Assembly (NCBI GenBank): GCA_016191345.1
Contig: JACPOU010000038.1
Span: forward strand, 1 to 51,429
Length of the DNA: 51,429 nt
Direction: 5' to 3'
DNA from: Chloroflexota bacterium
GTDB taxonomy: Bacteria > Chloroflexota > Limnocylindria > Limnocylindrales > CSP1-4
Position 1 is the stretch's first letter; each line of letters opens with the position of its first letter. The translations under genes and the position numbers were made by a program. The notes under the pieces are model-generated. The model was given only the letters and a program-made list of their open reading frames with translations. It had not been told where the DNA came from and searched no databases. Positions 1 to 7,553 of the stretch are shown piece after piece.

Positions 1-370
1 GCAGCCGCGGCAGATGACCCGCGACACGACTCAGCGGCGCCGCCGACGGGCGCCGGCGAGCCGGCCGGCGGCCCGCTCCGGCCAGGCGACGAACCGCGCG
101 AGCCGCCCGCCGGCCCCTCACCGGTTCGTCCGGCCCGCGCCGCCGCTCGCTACTCGCCGCTCGCAGCGCCCTGAGTCGCCTCACGGGTCACTTCGGCATC
201 GAGCGTGCGTGGCACCTCGCTGATTCCGACCATTCCAGCAACGTGGCACGCACGCAGCCGCGGCAGATGACCCGCGACACGACTCAGCGGCGCCGCCGAC
301 GGGCGCCGGCGAGCCGGCCGGCGGCCCGCTCCGGCCAGGCGACGAACCGCGCGAGCCGCCCGCCGGCCCC
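1..370. repeat. 117-bp direct repeat downstream of paaJ
   Basis: Positions 1-117 recur at 254-370 as an apparently identical copy, offset 253 bp. The copies flank about 136 bp of unrelated sequence. The second copy ends 30 bp before the paaJ stop codon. Every open frame through it is very rich in Arg, Ala and Pro, as expected of non-coding GC-rich DNA, so I call no gene between 1 and 399. Confidence 0.9.
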
Positions 371-399
371 GCTCGGGCCCGGCCACGAACCGCCCCGAG

Positions 400-1629
400 C
401 TACCCCTCGATGCGCTCGACCACCGTCGCGATGCCCTGCCCGACCCCGATGCACATCGTCGCGAGGCCGTAGCGGCCGCCGCGAGCCGCGAGCTCGTGGA
501 CCAGCATCGTCACGAGGCGCCCCCCGCTCATCCCGAGCGGGTGGCCCAGGGCGATCGCACCGCCGTTGACGTTGACCCGCTCCGGATCGAGGCCCAGCTC
601 GTCGATGCACACGACGGACTGCGATGCGAACGCCTCGTTGAGCTCGACGAGATCGAGGTCCCCGGCCTCGATGCCCGCCCGCCGCAGCGCCTTGCGGACC
701 GCGGGAATGGGCCCCGCGCCCATGATGGCAGGATCGATGCCCGCCACGGCCGTCGAGACGATCCGGGCCATTGGCCGGAGCCCCAGCGCACGGGCCCGAT
801 CCGCCTCGATGACGAGCACCGCCGACGCCCCGTCGTTGATGCCGGACGAGTTCCCCGCCGTCACGGACCCGCCCTCGCGGAACGCCGGCTTGAGTCGTGC
901 CAGCGCCTCGGCCGAGCTGTCGGCGCGGGGATGCTCGTCGCGGGCGATCCGCAGCGGGTCGCCCTTCTTCTGGGGCACCGGAACCGGCACGAGCTGCGAA
1001 TCGAAGGCGCCCCGCTCGATCGCCGCGACCGCCTTCTGCTGGCTCGCGAGCGCGAACGCGTCCTGCCGCTCACGGGTCACCGACCAGCGCTCGGCGACGT
1101 TCTCGGCGGTCTCGCCCATCGACCACGGGTAGTGCGCGGCAGCCAGCTTCGGGTTGACGAACCGCCAGCCGAGCGTCGTGTCGAAGCTCTCGCGGTTGCC
1201 GCGGTCCCAGGGTCCCTCGGCCTTCGCCGTCACGTACGGCGCCCGGGTCATCGATTCGACGCCGCCGGCGATGAACACGTCGCCGTCGCCGGCGCCGATC
1301 GCGTGGGCCGCGGAGTTGATTGCCTGGAGTCCGGAGCCGCAGAGCCGGTTGACGGTCAGCCCCGCCACCTCGACCGGGAGGCCGGCGAGCAGGAGCGCCA
1401 TCCGCGCCACGTCCCGGTTGTCCTCGCCCGCCTGGTTCGCGCAGCCGAGAATGACGTCCTCGACGAGCGACGGATCGATCCCGGTTCGATCGACGATCGC
1501 GCGGATGACGAGGGCAGCGAGGTCGTCCGGCCGGACGGTGGCCAGGGCGCCACCGTAGCGCCCGATCGGCGTCCGGACGGCATCGATGATCCAGGCCTCG
1601 CGCAGGGGCCGGTTCGTGTCACGTGTCAT
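400..1629 (-). CDS. paaJ: Acetyl-CoA acyltransferase (thiolase), probable 3-oxoadipyl-CoA thiolase
   Basis: A 409-residue thiolase that should cleave a 3-oxoacyl-CoA with CoA, releasing acetyl-CoA; in the phenylacetate pathway the substrate would be 3-oxoadipyl-CoA. Visible signatures are the N-terminal nucleophile Cys97 in NRLCGSG, the C-terminal [11 protein letters not shown] block with the catalytic His, and a final MCIGVGQG with the acid/base Cys. Length is normal for the family. The ATG overlaps the paaH stop codon by 4 bases. A TACAAT box lies 6 bases upstream, inside the paaH end, so a separate leaderless message is possible. The paaJ assignment rests on the paa context; a general fadA or atoB role cannot be excluded from the protein alone. 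Confidence 0.88.
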   Translation of the reverse strand: MTRDTNRPLREAWIIDAVRTPIGRYGGALATVRPDDLAALVIRAIVDRTGIDPSLVEDVILGCANQAGEDNRDVARMALLLAGLPVEVAGLTVNRLCGSGLQAINSAAHAIGAGDGDVFIAGGVESMTRAPYVTAKAEGPWDRGNRESFDTTLGWRFVNPKLAAAHYPWSMGETAENVAERWSVTRERQDAFALASQQKAVAAIERGAFDSQLVPVPVPQKKGDPLRIARDEHPRADSSAEALARLKPAFREGGSVTAGNSSGINDGASAVLVIEADRARALGLRPMARIVSTAVAGIDPAIMGAGPIPAVRKALRRAGIEAGDLDLVELNEAFASQSVVCIDELGLDPERVNVNGGAIALGHPLGMSGGRLVTMLVHELAARGGRYGLATMCIGVGQGIATVVERIEG

Positions 1630-2774
1630 CGGTCGATTGTAGGGTCGCCGGCGCCGCCGGCCGCGTCCGGCCCGATGCGCCGCAGCCAGGCGAAGGGCCC
1701 CTCGGGATGAGCGGCGCCGAGCCAGAGCGCCGTGTCGATGTCCGACTCCGTGGCGACGCCGGCCTCGCGGGCCAGGACGGCCTCGGCAGCGATCGCGCGG
1801 CGGATCCGGGAAGCGACCTCGTGGGCCGGGACCGACCCTCGGGTCGCGTGCGGGGCAACCGAGGCGGGCAGCGGTTCGAGGACCGGCTCGTGGCCGTCGC
1901 GATACCGGTAGAAGCCCGTCCCCGACTTTCGCCCGAGGCGCCCGTGCCCCACGAGCCAGCCCTGGATCGGCGATGGCCGGAGTCGCTCCGGCCGGCCGAG
2001 CCCTTCCCAGACGCCCGTCGCGGCGGCGAGGTTGACGTCGATGCCGACGAGGTCCATCAGCTCGAACGGGCCCATCGAGAAGCCGTCGGCGCGGATGGCC
2101 GCGTCAACCTGCGGAACCGTGGCGGCGCCCGCCTCGACGAGCCGGAGGGCCTCGATGGTGAACGGGCGGTTCACGCGGTTGACGATGAAGCCGGGCGTAT
2201 CCGTCGATCGGACCGGGGTCTTGCCCCAGCCCGTGACGATGCTGGTCGCCCGGGCTTCGACCTCGGAATCCGTCGCGGCGCCGGGGACGACCTCCACCAG
2301 GCGAAGGACCGGCGCAGGGTTGAAGAAGTGGAGCCCCAGGACCCGTTCCGGGTGGCGGGCCGCGGCGGTGGCGATCGCGGTGATGGACAGGGCGCTCGTG
2401 TTCGTGGCGAGGATGGTGCCGGGCGGGCAGGCCGAATCGACCGCCTCGACGAGCGCCTGCTTGGCCGCCAGGTCCTCGACGATCGCCTCGATGACGAGGT
2501 CCGCGCGCTCGGCCGCGCGTTCCACCGTCGATGACGCGTGGAGCTCACCGAGGCGCGACGCGACCCAATCGTCCGCAGCACCCGCCTCGAGGCCGCGCCG
2601 TGCGGCACGCTTCGCCAGCCCGTCCCGGATCCGCCGCCGCCCGGTGTCCAGCCCGGCCGGGTTTGCGTCGTGGAGGCGAACCTGCCAGCCGGCCTCGAGG
2701 GCGACCTGGGCGATCCCGGCGCCCATCGTGCCAGCCCCGATGACGGCGAGGGTTGAGATCGGCGGGGAGTCCAT
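1626..2774 (-). CDS. paaH: 3-hydroxyacyl-CoA dehydrogenase
   Basis: A 382-residue NAD-dependent dehydrogenase expected to oxidise 3-hydroxyadipyl-CoA to 3-oxoadipyl-CoA just before the thiolase step. Residues 8-20 form the Rossmann loop ([12 protein letters not shown]). The stretch HFFNPAP and the DTPGFIVNR motif are typical of the 3HCDH N-terminal domain; the C-terminal 3HCDH domain follows, with [13 protein letters not shown]. About 100 extra C-terminal residues carry a second 3HCDH-like segment ending near the stop. The ATG is 6 bases downstream of a TAGGGT box with no ribosome binding site between, so I infer a leaderless start. It is translationally coupled to paaJ. Confidence 0.88.
   Translation of the reverse strand: MDSPPISTLAVIGAGTMGAGIAQVALEAGWQVRLHDANPAGLDTGRRRIRDGLAKRAARRGLEAGAADDWVASRLGELHASSTVERAAERADLVIEAIVEDLAAKQALVEAVDSACPPGTILATNTSALSITAIATAAARHPERVLGLHFFNPAPVLRLVEVVPGAATDSEVEARATSIVTGWGKTPVRSTDTPGFIVNRVNRPFTIEALRLVEAGAATVPQVDAAIRADGFSMGPFELMDLVGIDVNLAAATGVWEGLGRPERLRPSPIQGWLVGHGRLGRKSGTGFYRYRDGHEPVLEPLPASVAPHATRGSVPAHEVASRIRRAIAAEAVLAREAGVATESDIDTALWLGAAHPEGPFAWLRRIGPDAAGGAGDPTIDR
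1636..1641 (-). promoter_or_regulatory. Candidate -10 box (TACAAT) for leaderless paaJ
   Basis: TACAAT on the minus strand lies exactly 6 bases upstream of the paaJ ATG, within the last codons of paaH. It matches the TANNNT-N6-start pattern seen at several other genes here. Its position inside a coding end could be coincidence. Confidence 0.4.
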
Positions 2775-2780
2775 GCCGTC

Positions 2781-2786
2781 ACCCTA
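2781..2786 (-). promoter_or_regulatory. Candidate -10 box (TAGGGT) for leaderless paaH
   Basis: TAGGGT is 6 bases upstream of the paaH ATG with no purine-rich ribosome binding site between. I see no convincing -35 element. Inferred leaderless promoter. Confidence 0.45.
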
Positions 2787-3018
2787 CGACAACCCTTCGC
2801 CTGGGTGCGCACCCCCGCGGCCACAGGCTCGGGCTGATCATCTGGGCCTGGGCGACGCCGTGGACGCCGAAGAGCTGGATCGTCAGGTGGGCAGCCTCGC
2901 CCCGTGCCCGCTTCAGCCCGTCGACGTGGAGGGGCGGGCGGGCGACAGGTGCACGACGCCGTTCAGGAAGGGGCACCACGCCGACAGGAGCCCGGCGGCC
3001 GATCGCCGGTCTCGCGAT

Positions 3019-3309
3019 TTCCGTCCCACGGAAGGAGTTGGCGCCCGAGGCGGCTCGACGGCCTCGATCTGGTCGGCTTGCTTCCGTCGGGCGGAAGGAT
3101 TTCGTTGGAGCACAGGGAGCCAAGGGTCGTTCCGGGCCTTGGCGTCGAGATGCTTCCACCGGGTGGAAGCAACCGGCGCTTCCCTCAATGTCGTTCCGCC
3201 CCACGGAAACCCGATCGTGTTGTTTCCGCCCAGGGGAAGGTTCGTGCAGGCGGGGAGCTGATGGCCGTCGGCGAACGGCACCGAGCCGAGCTGTTTCCGC
3301 CCCACGGAA
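3019..3309. repeat. Array 1 of a 15-bp palindrome (TTCCG-N5-CGGAA), six copies
   Basis: The gap between paaD and paaH (2775-3339) has no convincing gene but carries six copies at 3019-3033, 3082-3096, 3154-3168, 3194-3208, 3224-3238 and 3295-3309. Central five bases are TCCCA, TCGGG, CCGGG, CCCCA, CCCAG and CCCCA. The third copy has TTCCA/TGGAA arms, a paired change that keeps the palindrome; the fifth is imperfect in its right arm (GGGAA). Copies five and six are each followed by a near-identical stretch beginning TTCGTGCAGGCGG, so they lie in a 71-bp duplication. Start-to-start spacings are 63, 72, 40, 30 and 71 bp. The same element recurs at 46217-46445. Function unknown. Confidence 0.93.
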
Positions 3310-3339
3310 GTTTCGTGCAGGCGGCGAGCTGATCTGCCG

Positions 3340-3828
3340 CTAGACCGGCTTGAAGGCCTCGAACGGCTGGCGGCAGTCGCGGCAGTAGAAGAGCGAGCGG
3401 CACTGGGTGGGGCCGAAGGCGCTGTCCATCGCGACGCGGCCGGATCGGCAGTACGGGCACCGCACGCGGCCCGGCTCGGCGGGCGGGGCGAAGCCGGACG
3501 CTTCCAGGCGCTCGCGGCCGACCGCCGTGATCCGGTCCGACGTCCACGGCACGCGGAAGGAGAAGCCGACCGTCGTCGAGCGGCCGAATGGCTCGAGCGC
3601 CGACGCCACCGCGGCCCGGATGACGTCCTGGGCAGGGCAGCCAACGAACGTCGGCAGGAGCTCGACCTCGATGCGATGGGGCGCGACCTCGACGTGCTCG
3701 ACCATCCCGAGGTCGACGATCGAGACGGTCGGGATCTCGGGGTCCGTCACGGCGCGAAGGGCGGCACGGACCGCCGCCTCGTCGAACGCGGCCGTGCCCC
3801 CGCCCGCAGGCTCCGCGCCCGTGGTCAC
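3340..3828 (-). CDS. paaD: Phenylacetyl-CoA epoxidase accessory protein PaaD
   Basis: 162 residues. An N-terminal MIP18/DUF59 domain (about 17-100) carries DPEIPTVSIVDLGMV and a conserved FVGCPA. A C-terminal zinc ribbon follows with Cys124, Cys127, Cys149 and Cys152 (CPYC and CRDC). PaaD is thought to help assemble metal centres of the epoxidase rather than catalyse the reaction. I place the start at the GTG that overlaps the paaC stop as GTGA; the longer open frame upstream lies inside paaC. It is the last gene of the paaRAB-lipoprotein-CD chain, and the palindrome array begins about 30 bases beyond its stop. Confidence 0.92.
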   Translation of the reverse strand: MTTGAEPAGGGTAAFDEAAVRAALRAVTDPEIPTVSIVDLGMVEHVEVAPHRIEVELLPTFVGCPAQDVIRAAVASALEPFGRSTTVGFSFRVPWTSDRITAVGRERLEASGFAPPAEPGRVRCPYCRSGRVAMDSAFGPTQCRSLFYCRDCRQPFEAFKPV

Positions 3829-4619
3829 CACGTGGCTCCCGGATCGGAGCGGCGGACCGAGGTGAACTCGCCCCAGAGCCAGTGGAACGCCTCGGAGCGC
3901 GGGGCGGCCGCGGCCCGCGGCGAGGTCGCGAGCGGCAGCTCGAGATGGATCCCGAGAGGACCCAGCAGCCCGGCAAGCTCCAGACGCCACGCGGCGGCCG
4001 CGTCCCCGAACGGACGGCCGAGGATCCCGGCGTCGAGGAGCGCGGCCTCGTCCCGCACCGGCGCGAGGACCGAGCCCGCGTCCGGCGCGAGCATCTCGAG
4101 CGCGGCCACGAACCGCCGGCGCGCATCGCCGCCCGCCGACGCGAGCCGGTTCGCCCAGATGGCCGCGTGCATCCCGTGGTAGCGCTCCTCGCGTCGGACC
4201 TTGCCCACGAGCTCCGCGAGCGGTGGCCAGCCGCCACCGATCGAGGCGAGCCGCGCGGCATCGGCCGTTTCGTAGAGGACGCGGCGCGCCATCGTCGTCG
4301 CCCAGTCGCCGCGGGCATGATCGAGGAGGGCCGAGTGGCGGTAGTCATCCGGCTCGCGGTCGTAGGCGATCGCGTCGGCATCGAGGCCGTCCGCCCGCAG
4401 CCCGGCGAGCAGCTCGTAGAGCGCCCGGGCGTGGCCGAGCTCGTCCTGGGCGATCGAGCTCATCGCCACGTCCTCCTCGAGGATCGGGGCGATTCCGGTC
4501 CACTCGGAATCCATGAAGCCGATGACGAACTCGTCGTCGGCCATCTCGATGAGCAAGCCCTCGAGCGCAGCGGCGGCGTGCCGACTGACGCCGGAGGCGG
4601 TCACGATGCCAGGGTTCAC
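3825..4619 (-). CDS. paaC: Phenylacetyl-CoA epoxidase structural subunit PaaC
   Basis: 264 residues, ferritin-like fold without a full di-iron site, the usual partner of PaaA in the epoxidase core. Seen in the sequence: the IAQDELGHARALYELL helix, the DW..TMARRVLYETADAARL region, and a VRREERYH segment. Length agrees with the family (about 250). The start is a GTG overlapping the upstream lipoprotein stop as GTGA; upstream codons in this frame lie inside that gene. It is coupled to paaD by another GTGA overlap. Confidence 0.93.
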   Translation of the reverse strand: MNPGIVTASGVSRHAAAALEGLLIEMADDEFVIGFMDSEWTGIAPILEEDVAMSSIAQDELGHARALYELLAGLRADGLDADAIAYDREPDDYRHSALLDHARGDWATTMARRVLYETADAARLASIGGGWPPLAELVGKVRREERYHGMHAAIWANRLASAGGDARRRFVAALEMLAPDAGSVLAPVRDEAALLDAGILGRPFGDAAAAWRLELAGLLGPLGIHLELPLATSPRAAAAPRSEAFHWLWGEFTSVRRSDPGATW

Positions 4620-5212
4620 GGCACTGACAGCCTGGCGACGGGCTGGCCGGCCGCGTCGATCCCCGTCACGATCGTGGCCTTGACGTCGTTCGGCCACCAC
4701 GCCAGCCAGTAGCCCTCCGCGACGGTGGCTGTCACGACTCGCCCATCGGCGAGGCCAACCAGGACCCCGTTGACCCCGGCCTGTCCGCGACCGCCGATCG
4801 AACGGGCTTGCCCGTCGGCGACGTCGCCGAACCCGCCCGTGTCGATCGAGACGGCGGCGGTCATCGGATCGGGCAAGGGTCCGCTGCCGCCGCTGGAGTT
4901 GCCGCTCGCGGTCACGAAGCAGCTCCCGAACGTCGAGGCGCCGAGGAAGAGGAAGCCGGCGGTCCGCTCGGTACGCCGATCCTGGAGGATGATCCGGACT
5001 GGTCCGCCGCCGGGTCCGGCCGTGCAGGAGCCGTTCGCGTCAGCGGCCTTCGCCGCCAGGTCCGCGTCCGGCGCGAGCGGTGTCGCGCTCCAGGCACTGA
5101 GGTCATCGGTCGGCGGCGCGGCCACGCGGGAGGCCAAGCAACCGGCGGCGAGCATGGCGACGGCCAGCCCGGTGAGCAGGCCGCGGATGTCGCGCCCCCG
5201 CGTGCCCCTCAT
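4616..5212 (-). CDS. Predicted lipoprotein of unknown function inside the paa operon
   Basis: 198 residues. The N-terminus has basic residues, a hydrophobic stretch (LLTGLAVAMLAAGC) and a lipobox ending LAAGC, so export and lipidation at Cys25 are predicted. The mature part is rich in Gly, Ala, Asp and Ser and I recognise no domain. It sits between paaB and paaC, overlapping the first by ATGA and the second by GTGA, so it must be translated with the epoxidase subunits. A secreted protein is unexpected there. It may sense or bind substrate, or be a chance operon member; neither is shown by the sequence. Confidence 0.82.
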   Translation of the reverse strand: MRGTRGRDIRGLLTGLAVAMLAAGCLASRVAAPPTDDLSAWSATPLAPDADLAAKAADANGSCTAGPGGGPVRIILQDRRTERTAGFLFLGASTFGSCFVTASGNSSGGSGPLPDPMTAAVSIDTGGFGDVADGQARSIGGRGQAGVNGVLVGLADGRVVTATVAEGYWLAWWPNDVKATIVTGIDAAGQPVARLSVP

Positions 5213-5694
5213 TCGTGCCTCCTGTCGCGCCGGCCACCGGTACGGTCGTGGGATTCCGCGCGGGCGGCGGGCTTCGAGGTGCCCGCGCGGTCGCGTGCGG
5301 CGGCGAGCTTGTCGCGCATGACGTACCCGCCCGGTTTCTTGAACGAGCGGTCGAGCGGCGGCTGGAGGAGGTCGAGGTCGTCGAGGACGGCGATGTCCGC
5401 GCGGCGGACGACCCAGAGGCGCACCGACTCCTGGCGGCGCGAGAACATCTCCCGCGCGTAGTGGAGGGCCAGCTCGGGGTCCGGCGCCATGACGTTGCCG
5501 CCGTGCTTCATCGGGTCGCCGTCCTTCTCCTGGCGAAACACCTCGTACGGCTCCAGGACGCCGCTGGGACTGCCCACCGGGGCGTTGTCGCCTGCGCGCG
5601 CTCGCTCACGCACGTTTGAAGTGCGCCCGCTCGCGTGCTCGGCTCCGCCTTCGGCTGGACTCGCCTCACCGGCGTCACGTCCATGCCTTGTCAT
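5209..5694 (-). CDS. paaB: Phenylacetyl-CoA epoxidase subunit PaaB, N-terminally extended
   Basis: 161 residues with the PaaB core from about residue 46: YEVFRQEKDGDPMKHGGNVMAPDPELALHYAR is split here by position only, followed by MFSRRQESVRLWVVRR. PaaB is a small non-catalytic subunit bridging PaaAC units. Usual length is about 95; this one has about 45 extra N-terminal residues (polar, GEASPAEGGAEH) if translation starts at the ATG overlapping the paaA stop (ATGA). A shorter protein from an internal GTG is possible. The C-terminal 30 residues are strongly basic. Coupled to the lipoprotein gene by ATGA. Confidence 0.88.
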   Translation of the reverse strand: MTRHGRDAGEASPAEGGAEHASGRTSNVRERARAGDNAPVGSPSGVLEPYEVFRQEKDGDPMKHGGNVMAPDPELALHYAREMFSRRQESVRLWVVRRADIAVLDDLDLLQPPLDRSFKKPGGYVMRDKLAAARDRAGTSKPAARAESHDRTGGRRDRRHE

Positions 5695-6689
5695 GCCGCG
5701 TCCCGGCGCTCGGCGAGGATCGTCTCGCGGACCCAGGCCGTGGCCTCGCGGTTCAGACGCCGGAACTCCAGGCGCTCCTCGGACTTGGGGCCGTGGTTCG
5801 TCACCACGGTCCGGAGCTCGTTCCAGTCCGGGTCCGTGTAGGTCCAGGCGCCGGCGTCGGCATCGAAGGCGAGCTCCGGGTCCGGGATCACGAGGCCCAG
5901 CTCCAGGAGCCGCGGCACGTAGATCGTGAGGAACTCCTGGCGGAGCTCCTCGGACGTCTTCGCCTTGATCCGCCAGTGAAGGTCGCGATCCTTCGCCCGG
6001 TCGCTGCGCGGCCCGTGCATCTGCATGAGCGGGCCCCACCACCGGTCGAGGGCCTCCTGGACGGACGCGCGCTGCGCCTCGGTGCCGGTCATCAGCGTCA
6101 CCACGACATCGCGGCCGTGCATGATGTGGACCGACTCCTCCCAGCAGATCTTCTGCATCGTCCGGGCATACGGGCCGTACGAGGAGTCCCGGAGCGCCTG
6201 CTGCGCCACGATCGCGGCGGCGTCCACGAGCCAGGCGATGATCCCGATGTCGGCCCACGTCTTCGTCGGGTAGTGGAAGACGTTGTGGAACTTCGTCTTC
6301 CCGGCGAGGAGGTCGTCGAACATCGCCTCGCGCGGCTTGCCGAGGTCCTCCGCCACTCGATAGAGGAGCTGGGCGTGGCCGACCTCGTCCTGGACCTTCG
6401 CTGTGAGGGCGAGCTTCCGGCGGAGGTTCGGGGCCCGCATGATCCACTCCCGCTCCGGAAGGACGCCCATCAGCTCGCTGTTGGCATGCATCTCGACAAA
6501 GCGCAGGACGGCGGTCCGGTACTCGTCCGGCATCCAGTCGCCGGGCTCGATCTTCCCGCCGCCAAGGACGTGCGCCTCGAAGAGCTCGTGGCGCTCGTCG
6601 TGCGGCCGGTCGTCGTTCCAGGGCCGGGCGCCGCGCTCGGAGCGCTCGCGGGGCGCGAGGACGGGGTCGAGGGCGAGCGGGTCGGTCAT
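5691..6689 (-). CDS. paaA: Phenylacetyl-CoA epoxidase catalytic subunit PaaA
   Basis: 332 residues. This is the di-iron subunit that inserts one oxygen atom from O2 into phenylacetyl-CoA to give the 1,2-epoxide. Likely iron ligands are visible: Glu72, the QDEVGH motif (Glu102, His105) and the WEESVH motif (Glu185, His188). FHYPTKTWADIGIIAWLVD is highly characteristic of PaaA. Length is normal. It overlaps the upstream TetR gene by ATGA, so it is co-translated with its presumed repressor. The electron donor PaaE is not encoded nearby. Confidence 0.95.
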   Translation of the reverse strand: MTDPLALDPVLAPRERSERGARPWNDDRPHDERHELFEAHVLGGGKIEPGDWMPDEYRTAVLRFVEMHANSELMGVLPEREWIMRAPNLRRKLALTAKVQDEVGHAQLLYRVAEDLGKPREAMFDDLLAGKTKFHNVFHYPTKTWADIGIIAWLVDAAAIVAQQALRDSSYGPYARTMQKICWEESVHIMHGRDVVVTLMTGTEAQRASVQEALDRWWGPLMQMHGPRSDRAKDRDLHWRIKAKTSEELRQEFLTIYVPRLLELGLVIPDPELAFDADAGAWTYTDPDWNELRTVVTNHGPKSEERLEFRRLNREATAWVRETILAERRDAA

Positions 6690-7288
6690 CGGGAGCCTCC
6701 CTGGAGCATGCGAAGGACGAGATCGGCGAGGTGGTCGGCGATGCGGCCGGCCGGCAGGCGGCCGTCGGGGCTGTACCAGGTGGACAGGGCGTTCAGCATG
6801 CCGAGGATCGCCTTCGCGGCGACCGCGGGGTCGGTGAGCTCGAAGTCGCCGGTCGCGATGCCGTCGGTGACGAGGTCGCGAAACCTCGCCTCGTAGGCGT
6901 CACGACGCTCGAGGATGCCCGCGCGGCGCTCGCCGGTGAGCGCGCGCCACTCGTGGACGAAGACGCCGGCCGTGCCGACGTCGTCGGTGATCACGCGGAC
7001 GTGCGCCCGCACGAGGGCCGCGAGCGCGGCTGCGGGATCGAGGGCGGCGGAGTGGCCCGCCCTGGCGGTCGCGAGCGCAGCGTCCGCCGCCTGCTCGAAG
7101 CGCGTCGCGGCCCGGTCCACGATCGCCCGGAGGACGTCCTCCTTGGACGTGACGTGGGCGTAGAGGCTGGGCCCCTGGATGTCGAGGGCGCGGGCGATGT
7201 CGCGGACGCTCGTCGCGGCGTAGCCGTGGGCGCGGAACAGCTCGGACGCGACGTCCTCGATCGCGCGGCGGCGGGTGACTTCGACCAT
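6686..7288 (-). CDS. paaR: TetR-family repressor of phenylacetate catabolism (PaaR-like)
   Basis: 200 residues with an N-terminal TetR helix-turn-helix (about 5-55: RRRAIEDVASELFRAHGYA, TSVRDIARALDIQGPSLYAHV) and a TetR C-terminal ligand domain. I start at the ATG giving MVEVTRRR, because a longer frame would run through the operator and promoter. It overlaps paaA by ATGA and heads the epoxidase operon. The promoter region contains a full match to the CNAACGNNCGTTNG operator known for the TetR-type PaaR of Thermus thermophilus, whose inducer is phenylacetyl-CoA. Autoregulation together with paaABCD is the likely arrangement; ligand identity here is inferred. Confidence 0.88.
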   Translation of the reverse strand: MVEVTRRRAIEDVASELFRAHGYAATSVRDIARALDIQGPSLYAHVTSKEDVLRAIVDRAATRFEQAADAALATARAGHSAALDPAAALAALVRAHVRVITDDVGTAGVFVHEWRALTGERRAGILERRDAYEARFRDLVTDGIATGDFELTDPAVAAKAILGMLNALSTWYSPDGRLPAGRIADHLADLVLRMLQGGSR

Positions 7289-7313
7289 CGGCGGCGGGAC
7301 GCTCCAGGACAAA

Positions 7314-7327
7314 CGAACGATCGTTAG
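7314..7327. promoter_or_regulatory. PaaR operator (CGAACGATCGTTAG)
   Basis: The site matches every fixed position of CNAACGNNCGTTNG and has a perfect 10-bp palindrome AACGATCGTT at its core. It begins about 7 bases downstream of the TATCCT box used by paaR, so it should cover the transcription start. No second copy was found upstream of paaH or of the flavin reductase gene. Confidence 0.8.
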
Positions 7328-7333
7328 GGTCGA

Positions 7334-7363
7334 AGGATACGGTCGCGTCGCAGCAGACGTCAA
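7334..7363 (-). promoter_or_regulatory. Promoter of the paaR-paaABCD operon
   Basis: Minus-strand TTGACG (7363-7358) and TATCCT (7339-7334) are separated by 18 bases. Transcription should begin near 7327, in the PaaR operator, leaving a leader of about 39 bases with CTGGAG as a possible ribosome binding site. Confidence 0.65.
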
Positions 7364-7465
7364 TCCGCCGGAGTTTCGAGTCTCCTCCGGGCGATCCTGC
7401 CAGCTTGACGACCAGTCTCAACTTCACCAGGGAAGATCACGCAGGGGCGTCGGTGCGCCCAGTGC

Positions 7466-7496
7466 CCCTTGACAAGGGACCGTCAGAATGTAAGGT
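7466..7496 (+). promoter_or_regulatory. Promoter with palindrome over the -35 box
   Basis: TTGACA at 7469-7474 and TAAGGT at 7491-7496 are 16 bases apart and point toward the DUF4143 ATPase gene. The -35 box is embedded in the palindrome CCCTTGACAAGGG (7466-7478), which could be an operator. The leader would be about 50 bases, with AGGGG just before the start codon. Confidence 0.6.
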
Positions 7497-7553
7497 AGAC
7501 CTACGGCCAAATGTAATGTAACGGTACGGCTGGACGACAAGCAGGGGACATGA

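Noticed and set aside
1-399. Open frames within the 117-bp repeats
   Set aside because: All are low-complexity Arg/Ala/Pro frames on both strands and lack start signals.
496-1710. 404-residue plus-strand open frame
   Set aside because: It is antisense to paaJ, rich in Arg, Asp and Pro and without domain features; a GC-driven shadow.
3019-3309. Palindrome arrays as a CRISPR
   Set aside because: The repeat is only 15 bp with a variable centre, spacers vary from 15 to 57 bp, and no cas genes are near.
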